A program made the translations under genes and the position numbers. Below the pieces are notes generated by a model. It worked only from the letters and a program-made list of their open reading frames with translations. It had not been told where the DNA came from and did not search any database. A stretch of 64,000 bases of DNA from Ignavibacteriales bacterium UBA1304 (lineage in GTDB: Bacteria; Bacteroidota; Ignavibacteria; Ignavibacteriales; Ignavibacteriaceae). The first letter of the stretch is position 1; the number at the start of each line of letters is the position of its first letter. Shown here piece by piece: positions 7,653 through 17,186 of this stretch. The DNA is taken from the NCBI GenBank assembly GCA_002307295.1, contig DBTY01000055.1:186001-250000 (forward strand), written 5' to 3'.

Positions 7653-9412
7653 TTAGTTCCTTCTTTCTGTAACGCTGAAAGGTAATAGGTTAATCCTGCT
7701 GTTCCGTCCATAGTCGGTTCGTTTGTTGAATAGTCGCCGTAATCGTCATGGTAGACAAAATAAGAAGACTGGAATTCTTTGAACTTATCTTCTCTATGCA
7801 AAACAATGCCGATAAGTTTTCTGTAAATTGTTCCATAAACAGGACCGTCTACAAGTCCTCCGTTTATTTCATATCTGTTATTAAGCGTAAAACCCGAATG
7901 CGGATCTCTTGGGCATGTTCCGGCTTTAGGAAGTCCGATAATCATACTTGTGCCCCACGGATTACAGCCCAAAAGCCAGTCGCGCAAAGCCGCTTCCATT
8001 TCCACATATTTTTTATCTTTAGTAATAGTATTATAAAGATGAGTCTGCGTAACCATTGCGGAAACTAAATTATTTGAGCACCATATAAAAGGAACGCCAA
8101 TCTGGAAAGGATTATTTTTTCCTCTCTGATAAACTTTTTCTATTCCTGATTTTAAATAGCTGATAAATTCAGGCGAAGCTTTAGATTTTTTTTCAGCAGC
8201 TATTAAATAATGTCCAAGATTTATAAACGGATACCATTGGTAATGCCTTGCCGTATCGGCTCCCATCCAGGGAGTAGTTTTTTCTTCTCTGCCGAATTTT
8301 ACCGCGTCCTCAAGATATTTTTTATTGGCGGTAATTTTATAAAGCTGAGCCGCCGCAAGTTCCATATCGTCAGTCCAATTATCTTCTTCATAAAAATAGG
8401 GGCCTTTGCATGGAGCAGTCTGGCAAATGCCTGGATTTTTCAAACCCCAATTGTACGCTTCCACAGCCTTAGTTTTTATTTTTTCAGAAAACTCAGGATA
8501 ATATTTTTTTAATAATTCAGCTCCAAGAGAAAATGCCGAAGCGTATTTAGCAGCCGTAGAAGCAATTCCTGTAGTTCTATTTTTATATTTAAATACTCCC
8601 TGAGGTTTGCCGTTGCAAAAATAAACCGGACGCTCCAAACCCTTTCCATAATTAATTGAGTCTACTGTTGGAAGATCATAGAGATAATGATCTCTGTCGT
8701 CTGCAATCTGGTTAAACATCACTTCATTTTCAGGATTCATTTTAACAAGCCAATCGAGTCCCCACTTAGCCTCGTCAAGAATATCGGGTATTCCGTTAGC
8801 TCCTTTGTTTCCGTCTTTATCATATTCATCCTTAAAAGAAGAAGGATTATTAAGGTACGCAAACAGCATTTGATAAGTAGCAGTAGCGGAAGTTGTGACA
8901 TACTGCAAATAATCGGAAGCGTCATGCCAGCCGCCCTTTGCGTCGATATAGGTCGAATCAAGCTTTGGATGGTATATAATAAAACCGTCATGAGTATGGC
9001 ATGAGTCTTTTAAAAATGGATTGTAACCGCTTTGCTGCTGACGCATATACTGTAAAAGGAAATCCGCCGTTCCGTCATAAACGTCGTTAGAGATCTTAAA
9101 TACAGGCGATTTAATATTATCGGCAGTTAAATAATATTCCCCTTTTTTATTTACTTTACTAAAATCTAAACGGAAAGAAGAATTAAACGCAGTATATTTT
9201 CCAAAAGATTCGATTTTTGCAGATTCAAAAACCACTTCGTTTGTAGCTGCATTTTTTACCGTAAAAAACTTTGGGTTTAAAATTTCTTTACTTACTAATA
9301 CGGCGACTTTTTTAGAATTTGGAAGATAACCAAGCTGGTTAATTCTTATCCAGCTAGTTTGAGCTAAAACGACAAAATTTATAAATAAAAAAAAAGAAAA
9401 AACTTTTAACAT
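7649..9412 (-). CDS. Glycoside hydrolase family 9 protein
   Basis: A 587-residue secreted GH9 enzyme: signal peptide, Ig-like CelD_N domain (about 20-110, starting WIRINQLGYLPN) and (alpha/alpha)6 barrel (about 115-587). GGWHDASDYLQY supplies the catalytic-base aspartates (D164, D167). PRDPHSGFT matches the conserved histidine region. TNEPTMDGTAGLTYYLS near the end gives the catalytic acid E565, so all expected catalytic residues are present. GH9 contains both endoglucanases and exo-beta-D-glucosaminidases; because a GH2 of the glucosaminidase type follows in the operon, action on chitosan-like or beta-glucan oligomers is inferred. It is the first gene of the operon, preceded by the terminator of the PorV-like gene. 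No T9SS tail is present, so it is probably periplasmic. Confidence 0.9.
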   Translation of the reverse strand: MLKVFSFFLFINFVVLAQTSWIRINQLGYLPNSKKVAVLVSKEILNPKFFTVKNAATNEVVFESAKIESFGKYTAFNSSFRLDFSKVNKKGEYYLTADNIKSPVFKISNDVYDGTADFLLQYMRQQQSGYNPFLKDSCHTHDGFIIYHPKLDSTYIDAKGGWHDASDYLQYVTTSATATYQMLFAYLNNPSSFKDEYDKDGNKGANGIPDILDEAKWGLDWLVKMNPENEVMFNQIADDRDHYLYDLPTVDSINYGKGLERPVYFCNGKPQGVFKYKNRTTGIASTAAKYASAFSLGAELLKKYYPEFSEKIKTKAVEAYNWGLKNPGICQTAPCKGPYFYEEDNWTDDMELAAAQLYKITANKKYLEDAVKFGREEKTTPWMGADTARHYQWYPFINLGHYLIAAEKKSKASPEFISYLKSGIEKVYQRGKNNPFQIGVPFIWCSNNLVSAMVTQTHLYNTITKDKKYVEMEAALRDWLLGCNPWGTSMIIGLPKAGTCPRDPHSGFTLNNRYEINGGLVDGPVYGTIYRKLIGIVLHREDKFKEFQSSYFVYHDDYGDYSTNEPTMDGTAGLTYYLSALQKEGTK

Positions 9413-9451
9413 ATTACGCCTAAATAAACATTTATAAAATCACAATTTAAT

Positions 9452-9496
9452 AAAAAAAAATACAGAGACGACTTCGTTTATTTAAGCCGCCTCTGT
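9452..9496 (-). terminator. Intrinsic terminator after PorV-like gene
   Basis: On the minus strand ACAGAGGCGGCTT (9496-9484) pairs with AAGTCGTCTCTGT (9474-9462), with a few G-U pairs, and is followed by nine U. It lies 25 bases past the PorV-like stop and separates that operon from the GH9-led operon. Confidence 0.8.
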
Positions 9497-9520
9497 TGTG
9501 TTCATGTAAGAGAGAATTTT

Positions 9521-10549
9521 TTACTTATAGCTAATGCTAAGAGAAAGGAAATGAACTCCTCCAAATATTCCAAATGGAAGATAAGCATAGTCAATTCTCA
9601 AAGGGACGTCCGATACTTTATAGTTTATTCCAAGCCCTGCAGTAAGCCCTCTTTCATCATAGCCCTGCATATAACCGGCTCTTGCAAAAAAAGTATTCAT
9701 AAAGCTATACTCTCCGCCGATTTTAAATTTTTGTTCAAAATCGCGCGGATGTCGCGACTCAAGATCTAAGACAAATTTATGGTCATTCCCTAGCAAGCCG
9801 TCAAAGAACGAAAGCGGCTCCATAGAGAAACCGAAATTAATAGAAAACGGCATAGGAAATTTTTCGCCTTCATAGTTAAACTCGCGAGAAATATTCTGTA
9901 GAACAGCCGCGAATAAAAATCCATGATATTGAAAATCGTAATGCGCGCCAACATCGGCAGCAAGACCGCCGGTTTTGTATTTCTTTTGGCTTATTGCAAG
10001 ACTTGCGTCGGCAATATCGCCGCCTTCAGGAGCAACCCAGGCTGAGCCAAGATTCTGATAAGCATATTTCAAAGTAACGCCGTAAGAAAAACGATCGTTG
10101 ACTTCCTGCGCAAAAGTTATTCCTGCCGAATAAGCCGTAGGAGAAAATTCGCCGGTTTCAACATAACCGTTATCGTTAACAGCGCGGCGAGTGCCGTAAA
10201 ATGTGCCATAATCCATAGATAGTAAGCTTACGCCAACTACGCCAAAATTGCCGACTCTATAAGTAGCAGCGCCTGCGTTATAATTAATATCGGCTATTCC
10301 ATTGGTATAGTTAAGGCTGATATCGGCAGTAGTTTTAATTCTGCCGATAAGAGCCGGATTCCAGAAGATGCCGTTTGAATTGTATGTAGTAGTAGTGCCG
10401 GTTTCGCCGCGGCCTACAACTTCAGCCGAAACAGGATTTTCAAGAAAGCGAAACCCTACCTGCGCCTTTTTAGTTATCTGAGCATTGGAGCTGATATTAA
10501 GCCCAAATGCAAGTATAAATAAAAATGCTATTTTATAAAATTTTAACAT
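9521..10549 (-). CDS. PorV/PorQ-family outer-membrane protein
   Basis: A 342-residue outer-membrane beta-barrel of the PorV/PorQ (UPF0164) family. After a signal peptide ending near SSNAQ come FLENPVSAEVVGRGETG and NGIFWNPA, the typical family N-terminus, followed by alternating amphipathic strands. In T9SS organisms PorV shuttles cargo to the sortase, but paralogues next to TonB receptors are common and their role is unclear. I chose the ATG at 10549 because GGAGG lies 6 bases before it; a TTG four codons upstream overlaps that ribosome site and is unlikely to be the start. It is the third gene of the receptor operon and ends before a clear terminator. Confidence 0.85.
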   Translation of the reverse strand: MLKFYKIAFLFILAFGLNISSNAQITKKAQVGFRFLENPVSAEVVGRGETGTTTTYNSNGIFWNPALIGRIKTTADISLNYTNGIADINYNAGAATYRVGNFGVVGVSLLSMDYGTFYGTRRAVNDNGYVETGEFSPTAYSAGITFAQEVNDRFSYGVTLKYAYQNLGSAWVAPEGGDIADASLAISQKKYKTGGLAADVGAHYDFQYHGFLFAAVLQNISREFNYEGEKFPMPFSINFGFSMEPLSFFDGLLGNDHKFVLDLESRHPRDFEQKFKIGGEYSFMNTFFARAGYMQGYDERGLTAGLGINYKVSDVPLRIDYAYLPFGIFGGVHFLSLSISYK

Positions 10550-10601
10550 TATTACCTCCAATAAAGTAAATTAATTTCACTTGGTTAAATACCGCCAAAC
10601 A

Positions 10602-12725
10602 TCATCTGATGACGACGAATTTTACAAATTGGTTATCTAATGATTTCCCGTTTATATCCTTCGCGTCGGAAACGACTAATATGTATATGCCGCTTGCAAT
10701 ATATTGATTGTCGCTGGTTCTTTGATTCCATTCATGATCGCCAGTTCCATAGTGATCAATTTTAGTAACCAAATCGCCTGTTTCAGTAAATATCCTGAGC
10801 GTGCACTGAAGCGGTAGATTTACAAATAGCACTTTATCAGGCGTGCCGGCAAAACCTAAAGCTCCGGCTCCAACGGTAACAGGATTAGGGACAACTCTAA
10901 CTTTATTGGAAACATTTAACCCCGGTTTATATGAAACCGCAGGCAAATCGGAACAGGTTTGATATCTGGAACTTTCTAGTTTTTGTCCATTATCAATTTC
11001 ATTATTATTTTGCGAGCCGTCGTCTAAAGCGGTAACCGCATAATAATAGTCCTGGCCTCTCTCAACATTTTTATCTACATAAGTAGTAATGCTTCTATCG
11101 GTAGTTTCGTAGATCAGTTCCCATTTAGCTCCGCTTGCTTTATCAAGAGGATCGTCAAAAAGCAGCGCGCCTTTTTTTCTATATACGCGCCATGCATACC
11201 AATCGTCTACGTTAGTTACTGCGTCTTTAAAATATGATGCGTCTGGATAACCCCAGGTTACAGTAATTCTATCAGGACCAGAAGCTACGTTGATATCAGG
11301 CGGAGCAGGAGCTGCAGGGACTGATAATCCTTTTGATATTCTATTCCATGCCCAGTTAGCTCTGTCTAATGTCTGGAACAAAGAATCTCTTCCGTGCATA
11401 ATCCAGTCTTTTTTCTGCTGATCTGTAATTTCGCCGCGCAGCCATTTTCTTCCGCAGGAATCAGCTTCGTCAGTACTAATAGAGCCTGCTCCTACAGCAT
11501 AAACGGTAGTAACAGAATCGTATCTGTTTTGAGTTTCATTTTTAGTAAGCGAATATGGTCCAACGGTAATAAAACGCATAGGTCCTTTATCCGGCTGAGG
11601 TTTAACTCCCGATGAAACTATGTCAAGAGGAAACTGTCCTCTATTACCGTCGCCTGTGCCGGAGTACAAACCTTTATATTTGCTGTTATGTCCCCAGAAG
11701 TCGTCATTTATACTGCCGTGCGTAATTGCAAAAGGCTGAGTTCTGTCGTCGGTATTATCGTTCGGAGATTTACTTGCATAAAGCAAAGCGTATCCTGGAA
11801 TTTGCGCAGAATGCAAAACGCCTGTAGTCTTATCCGGATCGCCTGTATTATCATACGATCCGTTTGCATATGGTTTACCGACAGTGTTATAAGAATCCCA
11901 ATAATACCCAACGTATAACGAATCTCTTGCGCCCGAAGCGCTATATTGAGATTTGCCTTTAAACCAGCTATCAAGATCGTCTTCGCCTTCATAAGCATAA
12001 CTGCCGTTAACATAATACTCGCCCGCTTTTGTGGGGCCAAAACTAAACGCCAATGGAAGGTAAAACTTAATTGTTTGATCAGGCAATCTCTTTCTACCAG
12101 ATGCTTCACGCGGCACTCTTAACTCGCCTGTAAATCTGTTAGTCGATTTCCAGATGAAATAGTCGCCATGGTTTTGGTTAGAAAAAGCATAAATTTGGAC
12201 GTGGTTTCTTAATCCAAATTGTCCGCACACATCTTCAAATTCAAGTATAATATCAGATTTAATAGAACGATCGACATACCAGTTAAAAGGAGCTGTAACT
12301 GTAACTCCGTCTACAACAATGTTCGGCGGACGATAGCGTCTTATTTCTCTGCCCCAATCGGTAGTTCCGGCATTTGTAACAACGCCGCTTGCATTTACGC
12401 CCATCGCCCATTTGGTTCCGGTAGTGTCTTGTATTCCGTTTTCGTCAAGACAAATAGGGCTGTAAATCTGATATAGCATATTTGATCTAAATCTATCTCT
12501 TGGCCAATAAAATATTTCAGTCGTTTGCGGATTTGTACCCGTCAGCATCCAGCTAAATTGAGTAGCCAATCCTCCTTCGCCGTTTACTTTGCTCATCTTC
12601 ATTTGAATTCTGTTTACATCCAAATTCATCGGCTTAGGATTATAGACCAGAGCCTGACCAAAAGTCAAACAAAATGGCAAAAGAAAGAAGACCATCGTAT
12701 AAAATTTAAGTCTATTTTTTTTCAT
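10602..12725 (-). CDS. Large secreted protein with FN3 and C-terminal Ig-like domain
   Basis: A 707-residue exported protein. A signal peptide (about 1-24, ending LTFGQA) leads into about 440 residues with no family I can name. An Fn3-like segment follows (PAPPDINVASGPDRITVTW, about 470-570), then a C-terminal beta domain from VRVVPNPV to KFVVIR resembling FlgD/T9SS-type sorting Ig domains (GDHEWNQRTSDNQYIASGIY). It lies between the TonB receptor (49-base gap) and the PorV-like gene (52-base gap). This is the position where a SusD-type surface lipoprotein would be in Bacteroidota, but the sequence has no lipobox and no SusD features. A role as the surface partner of the receptor is inference. 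Confidence 0.7.
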   Translation of the reverse strand: MKKNRLKFYTMVFFLLPFCLTFGQALVYNPKPMNLDVNRIQMKMSKVNGEGGLATQFSWMLTGTNPQTTEIFYWPRDRFRSNMLYQIYSPICLDENGIQDTTGTKWAMGVNASGVVTNAGTTDWGREIRRYRPPNIVVDGVTVTAPFNWYVDRSIKSDIILEFEDVCGQFGLRNHVQIYAFSNQNHGDYFIWKSTNRFTGELRVPREASGRKRLPDQTIKFYLPLAFSFGPTKAGEYYVNGSYAYEGEDDLDSWFKGKSQYSASGARDSLYVGYYWDSYNTVGKPYANGSYDNTGDPDKTTGVLHSAQIPGYALLYASKSPNDNTDDRTQPFAITHGSINDDFWGHNSKYKGLYSGTGDGNRGQFPLDIVSSGVKPQPDKGPMRFITVGPYSLTKNETQNRYDSVTTVYAVGAGSISTDEADSCGRKWLRGEITDQQKKDWIMHGRDSLFQTLDRANWAWNRISKGLSVPAAPAPPDINVASGPDRITVTWGYPDASYFKDAVTNVDDWYAWRVYRKKGALLFDDPLDKASGAKWELIYETTDRSITTYVDKNVERGQDYYYAVTALDDGSQNNNEIDNGQKLESSRYQTCSDLPAVSYKPGLNVSNKVRVVPNPVTVGAGALGFAGTPDKVLFVNLPLQCTLRIFTETGDLVTKIDHYGTGDHEWNQRTSDNQYIASGIYILVVSDAKDINGKSLDNQFVKFVVIR

Positions 12726-12774
12726 AATTTTTATTCCTTTTAATACTTAATGCTTATAAATCTGTTATGATAAA

Positions 12775-15700
12775 TTATATATTTAACCTAAAGCCGACAA
12801 TAATTCTGCGCGGATTTAGGAATATGGTAGACTCATTCCAGCCGACCTTTATATGATTGTCGTCAGATTTATATTGGCCCCACTTATCGCTTCCGCCCTG
12901 GAACGGCAGTTTAAGCGAGTTTTTATAAGCGTCATATTGCGATGTCGTCATATTATCAAAATTCAACCATTTATTGTTTGTTAAGTTTTTGATTGTAACT
13001 GTAAATTCCAAAGTTCCAATAGGAAGTTCAAACGTTTTACCGCCTCTAAAATCTAAATTCCAATAATCAACAGCGTCTACATAAATTCTCTTTTTTGCAT
13101 CTGTTTCTTCAGAATTCCAAAGAACGCTTCCGCCAGACTGCCATTCAAACAAGAAACTACCCATCCATGCGCCAAGCCATTTAATTCCGTGCCATTCTGG
13201 TCCGAAATCGCTTGGAGTAAATATGTTTAGGTTCAAATTAGCTCTCGGCATAGGTTCGGTATTTGTAAGATTAGCCGCTCTTAGCTGATCTGCCGCGTCA
13301 ACTTTATCTTCATAAATAACGGACAAACCTGATTGACCCTTGCTTTGCAGCATGTAATCGTACATTGCATAGAACGAAACAAAATCGCTTTGAGGCAATT
13401 CAAGTCTAAGTTCTACTCCTCGTATATCTTTGTAAGCGTCAGGATAATACTTAATTAATATATTATCGCCGTCATAGTTTACATATTTTCTTGATAAAGG
13501 CTCATTCTGTAAATCTTTATAATAAGCCGTTACGTTAAATACAAATTGCGATAAAAACATTTGTTCATAACCGAATTCATATGAAGTGGTTCTTGGCATT
13601 TTAAGTTCAGGAGTCGGCAATGTAATTGAAGCTATGTCAACCGATTGATTATACAAAAATGACGTAGCCGGTCTTTGATAAAAAACTCCGTAGTTAAAAT
13701 AAATTTTACTCGCTTCGGTAATAGGGAACGATACGCCTAAACGAGGAGACAAATGCACCTGAACATTATTACTAGTTCTTGGCCATCCGGAAGGATCGGC
13801 TAACATTTCTCTGAATTCAAGCCATCTCTGATAGCCGCCCCATTCGCCGGCTAAATTTTGATAGATTTGATCATACAATTCCCGGTATGTGTAATTTGAA
13901 GGAAAACCGATCTCATAACCTTTTTTCATAGGATCGAAACAGTCTAAACGCAAACCTGCATTCAAAATCATTCCTTCAAATTCCATTTTATCCTGAGCAT
14001 AATATCCAAGAGTCAAAGGAGTAACTCTATAATACTGCCATAAATCAGGAGTGTATGAGACCTTTGCCTGCAACCATGAACCTGAATATACATAGAGGTC
14101 TTCAAGTCTTGCAGAGAAACCGGTTTCAACCTGATTATGTCTGCCCAATTGAGTGACATACTCGCCTTTTATTTCGCCTACCCAGCTATAAGAAGAATCT
14201 GCGCGCTGCAATCCGCCTGCAAGCTGAAACGTGCCAAGAACGTCGTCATATGGGTTCGTAGAACCGTCAGGGCTTCCTCCAGAAGGAGTGTTATAATAGG
14301 TGTAGTACTTTTTAGTTTTAGCGCTATAAAAAATCTTTTTATTACTTGGGTTGGTCGTATCAAGTATGTATGGGTTCAAAGTCTGGTCTGTATAACCAAC
14401 TTGTGCGCTTATCGAATAAAATGAATTCTTCGATAGCGTTTTTGTGTACTTGGCTCCACCTAATGCATATCTCTGATCATAATATTGGAAACGGCTTTTG
14501 TTATACATCTGGAACAAACCTTCAGTGCCGCCTAATAAACCGCCCTGAGTATTGACTGAACTTTCAGAACCGGAAAGAAAGCCAAAACTTGTGCTTTGGT
14601 CTACTAACGCGCCTCCATAAGTAGTGCTTCCGCCGCTGCTGTTTGTTTGAATTTTAGCAAACATGCCGTTTATCGAAAGCTTTGAATCGTCAGAAGTTTT
14701 TGTAGTAAGTTTTAACTGCGCATTCCAATCGAGGTAATGATCTCTTGGCCCAAGAGGGAAAGCGAATTGGGTATTTTCATATTTAAAACCGACCATAAAC
14801 GTAGTTCTTTCAGCAAACTCGCCTATCAAAGGCAATCCTTCTCCCGGCAATGGTCCAGTAACGCTTCCTTCAAAATAATAATCTGGTTTATTGCCGTACT
14901 TATATTGAGGATGTTGGTATAACCATAATTCTCTGTTCTGGGCAGAATCAAGAGTTTTAACGCCATCTTTATTCCATCCTCTAAAACTCCAAAATTCGCG
15001 CGGCACAGCGGCTGAGTCCGCTTTAGTTTTTATTCCTGTATAAGCGTACTGTCCGGCATAAACTTTATAAATCCAAGAGTCTGTGCCGTAAGGATCAGTT
15101 CCAAAATACCTTTTTTGATTTGGAGGAGTAAAGTCCCCTTTAATATTAACAGTATAACGGTCTCTATGTCCTTCTTTAGTAGTAATGTTCATAAGACCTG
15201 AACGTATACCGCCGTATTTGGCTTCAAACCCGCCAGTAATAACCTGAATCTGGTCAATGGTAGTTGAGTTAAGCGACAGATACGAGTTATCCGAACGAGG
15301 ATCCTGCAAAGAAGCTCCGTCAAGACGAATATCTGTTTCTCTGATAGCGCCGCCGCGGACGCTAAGACCGTTGCCGTCATTGCCGCTTACAAGCGTAACG
15401 CCTTTTAATTTACCTATGAACTCATCAACGCGCGTAACAGGCAGCGTGGCTATTCTTGCCGTGCTAATTACTTCCTGAGTTCCGGAAACGTCTTTCTTCA
15501 CTACTTCATTTTTAGCTGTAACGACTACTTCGCCAACTTCCATAGAAGAGGATGAAATCTCAAAATCTGCGTTGATTGTTCTATCGGATTCAACTACGAC
15601 GTTTTTAAGCGTCCCCGATTTATATCCGATCATGCTGGCTTTTAGAACATAGACTCCCGGTTGAACGTTAAGGATAAAATAATATCCATCAGCGTCCGAA

Positions 15701-15912
15701 GCGGCTCCAAGAACCTGGTCTAATTTAATCTCTCGCCCCCCAGAAACGATTTCATGCGTAATGATAATATTAGCGGCCGGTAAAGGCTCCTTTGTGGTCT
15801 TATCAATAATCCGGCCTGCAATCTTTCCATTGCCAGCCAGAATAAACTGAAAGAACAACAATGAACAACAAAGTATCAGGCGCCAATTTAGAAACGTAGA
15901 AACTTTATTCAT
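12775..15912 (-). CDS. TonB-dependent receptor with carboxypeptidase-regulatory domain
   Basis: A 1045-residue outer-membrane receptor that imports ligands using TonB energy. Order: signal peptide, CarboxypepD_reg-like domain (about 30-115, GKIAGRIIDKTTKEPLPAAN), plug domain (LSVRGGAIRETDIRLDGASL, GGFEAKYGG), then a long beta-barrel ending PRRIIVGFRLNI. Two in-frame ATGs lie upstream; the one at 15912 is chosen because GGAG sits 6 bases before it, and translation from there begins with MNKVSTFLNWRL. It heads the receptor / secreted protein / PorV-like operon and is divergent from the ROK genes. The context suggests an oligosaccharide ligand, but the ligand is not shown by sequence. Confidence 0.9.
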   Translation of the reverse strand: MNKVSTFLNWRLILCCSLLFFQFILAGNGKIAGRIIDKTTKEPLPAANIIITHEIVSGGREIKLDQVLGAASDADGYYFILNVQPGVYVLKASMIGYKSGTLKNVVVESDRTINADFEISSSSMEVGEVVVTAKNEVVKKDVSGTQEVISTARIATLPVTRVDEFIGKLKGVTLVSGNDGNGLSVRGGAIRETDIRLDGASLQDPRSDNSYLSLNSTTIDQIQVITGGFEAKYGGIRSGLMNITTKEGHRDRYTVNIKGDFTPPNQKRYFGTDPYGTDSWIYKVYAGQYAYTGIKTKADSAAVPREFWSFRGWNKDGVKTLDSAQNRELWLYQHPQYKYGNKPDYYFEGSVTGPLPGEGLPLIGEFAERTTFMVGFKYENTQFAFPLGPRDHYLDWNAQLKLTTKTSDDSKLSINGMFAKIQTNSSGGSTTYGGALVDQSTSFGFLSGSESSVNTQGGLLGGTEGLFQMYNKSRFQYYDQRYALGGAKYTKTLSKNSFYSISAQVGYTDQTLNPYILDTTNPSNKKIFYSAKTKKYYTYYNTPSGGSPDGSTNPYDDVLGTFQLAGGLQRADSSYSWVGEIKGEYVTQLGRHNQVETGFSARLEDLYVYSGSWLQAKVSYTPDLWQYYRVTPLTLGYYAQDKMEFEGMILNAGLRLDCFDPMKKGYEIGFPSNYTYRELYDQIYQNLAGEWGGYQRWLEFREMLADPSGWPRTSNNVQVHLSPRLGVSFPITEASKIYFNYGVFYQRPATSFLYNQSVDIASITLPTPELKMPRTTSYEFGYEQMFLSQFVFNVTAYYKDLQNEPLSRKYVNYDGDNILIKYYPDAYKDIRGVELRLELPQSDFVSFYAMYDYMLQSKGQSGLSVIYEDKVDAADQLRAANLTNTEPMPRANLNLNIFTPSDFGPEWHGIKWLGAWMGSFLFEWQSGGSVLWNSEETDAKKRIYVDAVDYWNLDFRGGKTFELPIGTLEFTVTIKNLTNNKWLNFDNMTTSQYDAYKNSLKLPFQGGSDKWGQYKSDDNHIKVGWNESTIFLNPRRIIVGFRLNI

Positions 15913-15947
15913 AAATAACTCCATCATTTATACTTTAAGATTTGTTG

Positions 15948-15980
15948 CAAACTTAGCTCGTCAATGTCAAGTAAGTCAAG
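15948..15980 (-). promoter_or_regulatory. Candidate Bacteroidota-type promoter for TonB receptor operon
   Basis: On the minus strand CTTG (15980-15977), 21 bases, then TAAGTTTG (15955-15948) resembles the TTTG-N19-21-TAnnTTTG promoter. The start codon is 35 bases downstream. One mismatch in the upstream element; unsupported by experiment. Confidence 0.4.
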
Positions 15981-16022
15981 ATTATATTTTTCGTAATAAA
16001 TAACTTGCTATTAACAAAATAA

Positions 16023-16053
16023 TTTGATAATATCCTGAAAAGTTGTAATTTTA
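16023..16053 (+). promoter_or_regulatory. Candidate Bacteroidota-type promoter for ROK paralogue
   Basis: TTTG at 16023-16026, a 19-base spacer and TAATTTTA at 16046-16053 match TTTG-N19-TAnnTTTG with one mismatch. It lies 40 bases before the ATG at 16094, back to back with the receptor promoter. Confidence 0.45.
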
Positions 16054-16093
16054 GAACGCTTATATTTTCTTATCTGAACCACAAAGGAATTAA

Positions 16094-17047
16094 ATGGCTG
16101 TAATTGCAATAAATATTGAAAGCGCTTTAGTTACTTACGCAATAGTTGGAACTTCCGGTAAAATAATTGAGAGAGAGGAAACGCCGATAGGTAAGTTCAA
16201 AGGAGCTGAAATTAGCGTATTAGTTCAAAAACAAATCAAAAAGTTTTTAGCAGTATATGCAAACGATCCAATCCAAATAAAATCTGTAGGGATAGCAGTG
16301 CCTGGAATAAGTTACTCAAAAACCGGCACAGTCTGGGCTCCTAATATTCCTGGATGGGAAAACTATCCGCTGCTTCAGGATATAAGCGATTTAATAAAAG
16401 GCAAAAACATCCGCGTAAAAATTGCGAGCAACCGCACTTGTTGTATCCTTGGAGAAACATGGCTTGGAGTAGCCAAAGGCTGTAAGAACGCTATTTACAT
16501 GTCTGCTGGCAACGGAATTGGAGCTGGAATGTTGATTGACGGAAGAGTGCTGCACGGTTTTAACGACGCCGTAGGATCAATAGGCTGGTTTGCAATGGAC
16601 AGGCCTTATAAAGACGAATACAAAGCAAGGGGATATTTTGAAAACAGAGCTTCGGGGAAAGGAATAATAGAGCTTACTAAAGGATCAATTGCCAAACATG
16701 AAAATTACGCCGGATTTTTTAGAAACAAAAATCTTAACGAATTAACCTACGACCTTATTATAAAAGCCTATAACCAAAAAGACCCAATAGTAAAAAAAGT
16801 AATGAAAGAGTTTACCGAGCTGTGGGGCATGGCTTTAGCTAACTTAATTAGTATTCTCAATCCGGAAATAATTGTATTCGGAGGGCCTTTATTTGGTCCC
16901 GCTAATATTTTTCTTGAGGAAATTAAGAACGAAGCTAATAAATGGGCTCTGCCTAATAATATTCAAAATGTAAAATTTCTTGGTTCTAAATTGGGACGGG
17001 ACGCTTGTTTGTTCGGAGCAGGTCAATTAGTTCTTGGTAAAATTTAG
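16094..17047 (+). CDS. ROK-fold protein lacking kinase motifs (probable pseudokinase)
   Basis: A 317-residue paralogue of the next gene, collinear with almost no gaps: both contain GISYSKTG.VWAPNIPGW at the same positions. The catalytic features have gone. Residues 7-12 read NIESAL where the neighbour has DLGGTK. The catalytic aspartate D113 is N113 (ASNRTCC against DSDRACY). GTGIGAG is GNGIGAG, and the CGCFEYH segment is RGYFENR. The rest of the fold is well kept (LISILNPEIIVFGGPLFGP), and there is no frameshift or stop, so the protein seems maintained. A sensor, scaffold or partner subunit for the active kinase is inferred. No helix-turn-helix is present, so it is not a typical ROK repressor. 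Confidence 0.85.
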   Translation: MAVIAINIESALVTYAIVGTSGKIIEREETPIGKFKGAEISVLVQKQIKKFLAVYANDPIQIKSVGIAVPGISYSKTGTVWAPNIPGWENYPLLQDISDLIKGKNIRVKIASNRTCCILGETWLGVAKGCKNAIYMSAGNGIGAGMLIDGRVLHGFNDAVGSIGWFAMDRPYKDEYKARGYFENRASGKGIIELTKGSIAKHENYAGFFRNKNLNELTYDLIIKAYNQKDPIVKKVMKEFTELWGMALANLISILNPEIIVFGGPLFGPANIFLEEIKNEANKWALPNNIQNVKFLGSKLGRDACLFGAGQLVLGKI

Positions 17048-17110
17048 CTCTCTTTTTAGTATACCATTTTATTTATCCATTGTCAACCTTTTTTTTCTAA
17101 CAAATTAATT

Positions 17111-17142
17111 CTTGACATTTCTACCAGTCAACATCTAATTTG
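17111..17142 (+). promoter_or_regulatory. Candidate promoter and strong ribosome site before ROK kinase
   Basis: TTGACA (17112-17117) and TAATTT (17136-17141) are 18 bases apart; the same bases fit the Bacteroidota form as CTTG-N21-TAATTTG. AAGGAG at 17173-17178 is 8 bases before the ATG at 17187. It would allow the active kinase gene to be expressed separately from the pseudokinase gene. Confidence 0.45.
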
Positions 17143-17186
17143 TCACCATTCATTTAATAATTTATTATCCTTAAGGAGCAAATTAT

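Noticed and set aside
10549..10561. TTG start giving the PorV-like protein four extra residues
   Set aside because: The extra codons are the GGAGG ribosome site itself; the ATG at 10549 has ideal spacing.
11708..12109. Second minus-strand frame of 133 codons inside the 707-aa gene
   Set aside because: It overlaps a well-supported long gene in another frame and has no ribosome site or recognisable content.
12775..15912. TonB receptor as SusC with a SusD partner
   Set aside because: The next gene lacks a lipobox and any SusD helical repeat pattern, so the SusCD label would be misleading.
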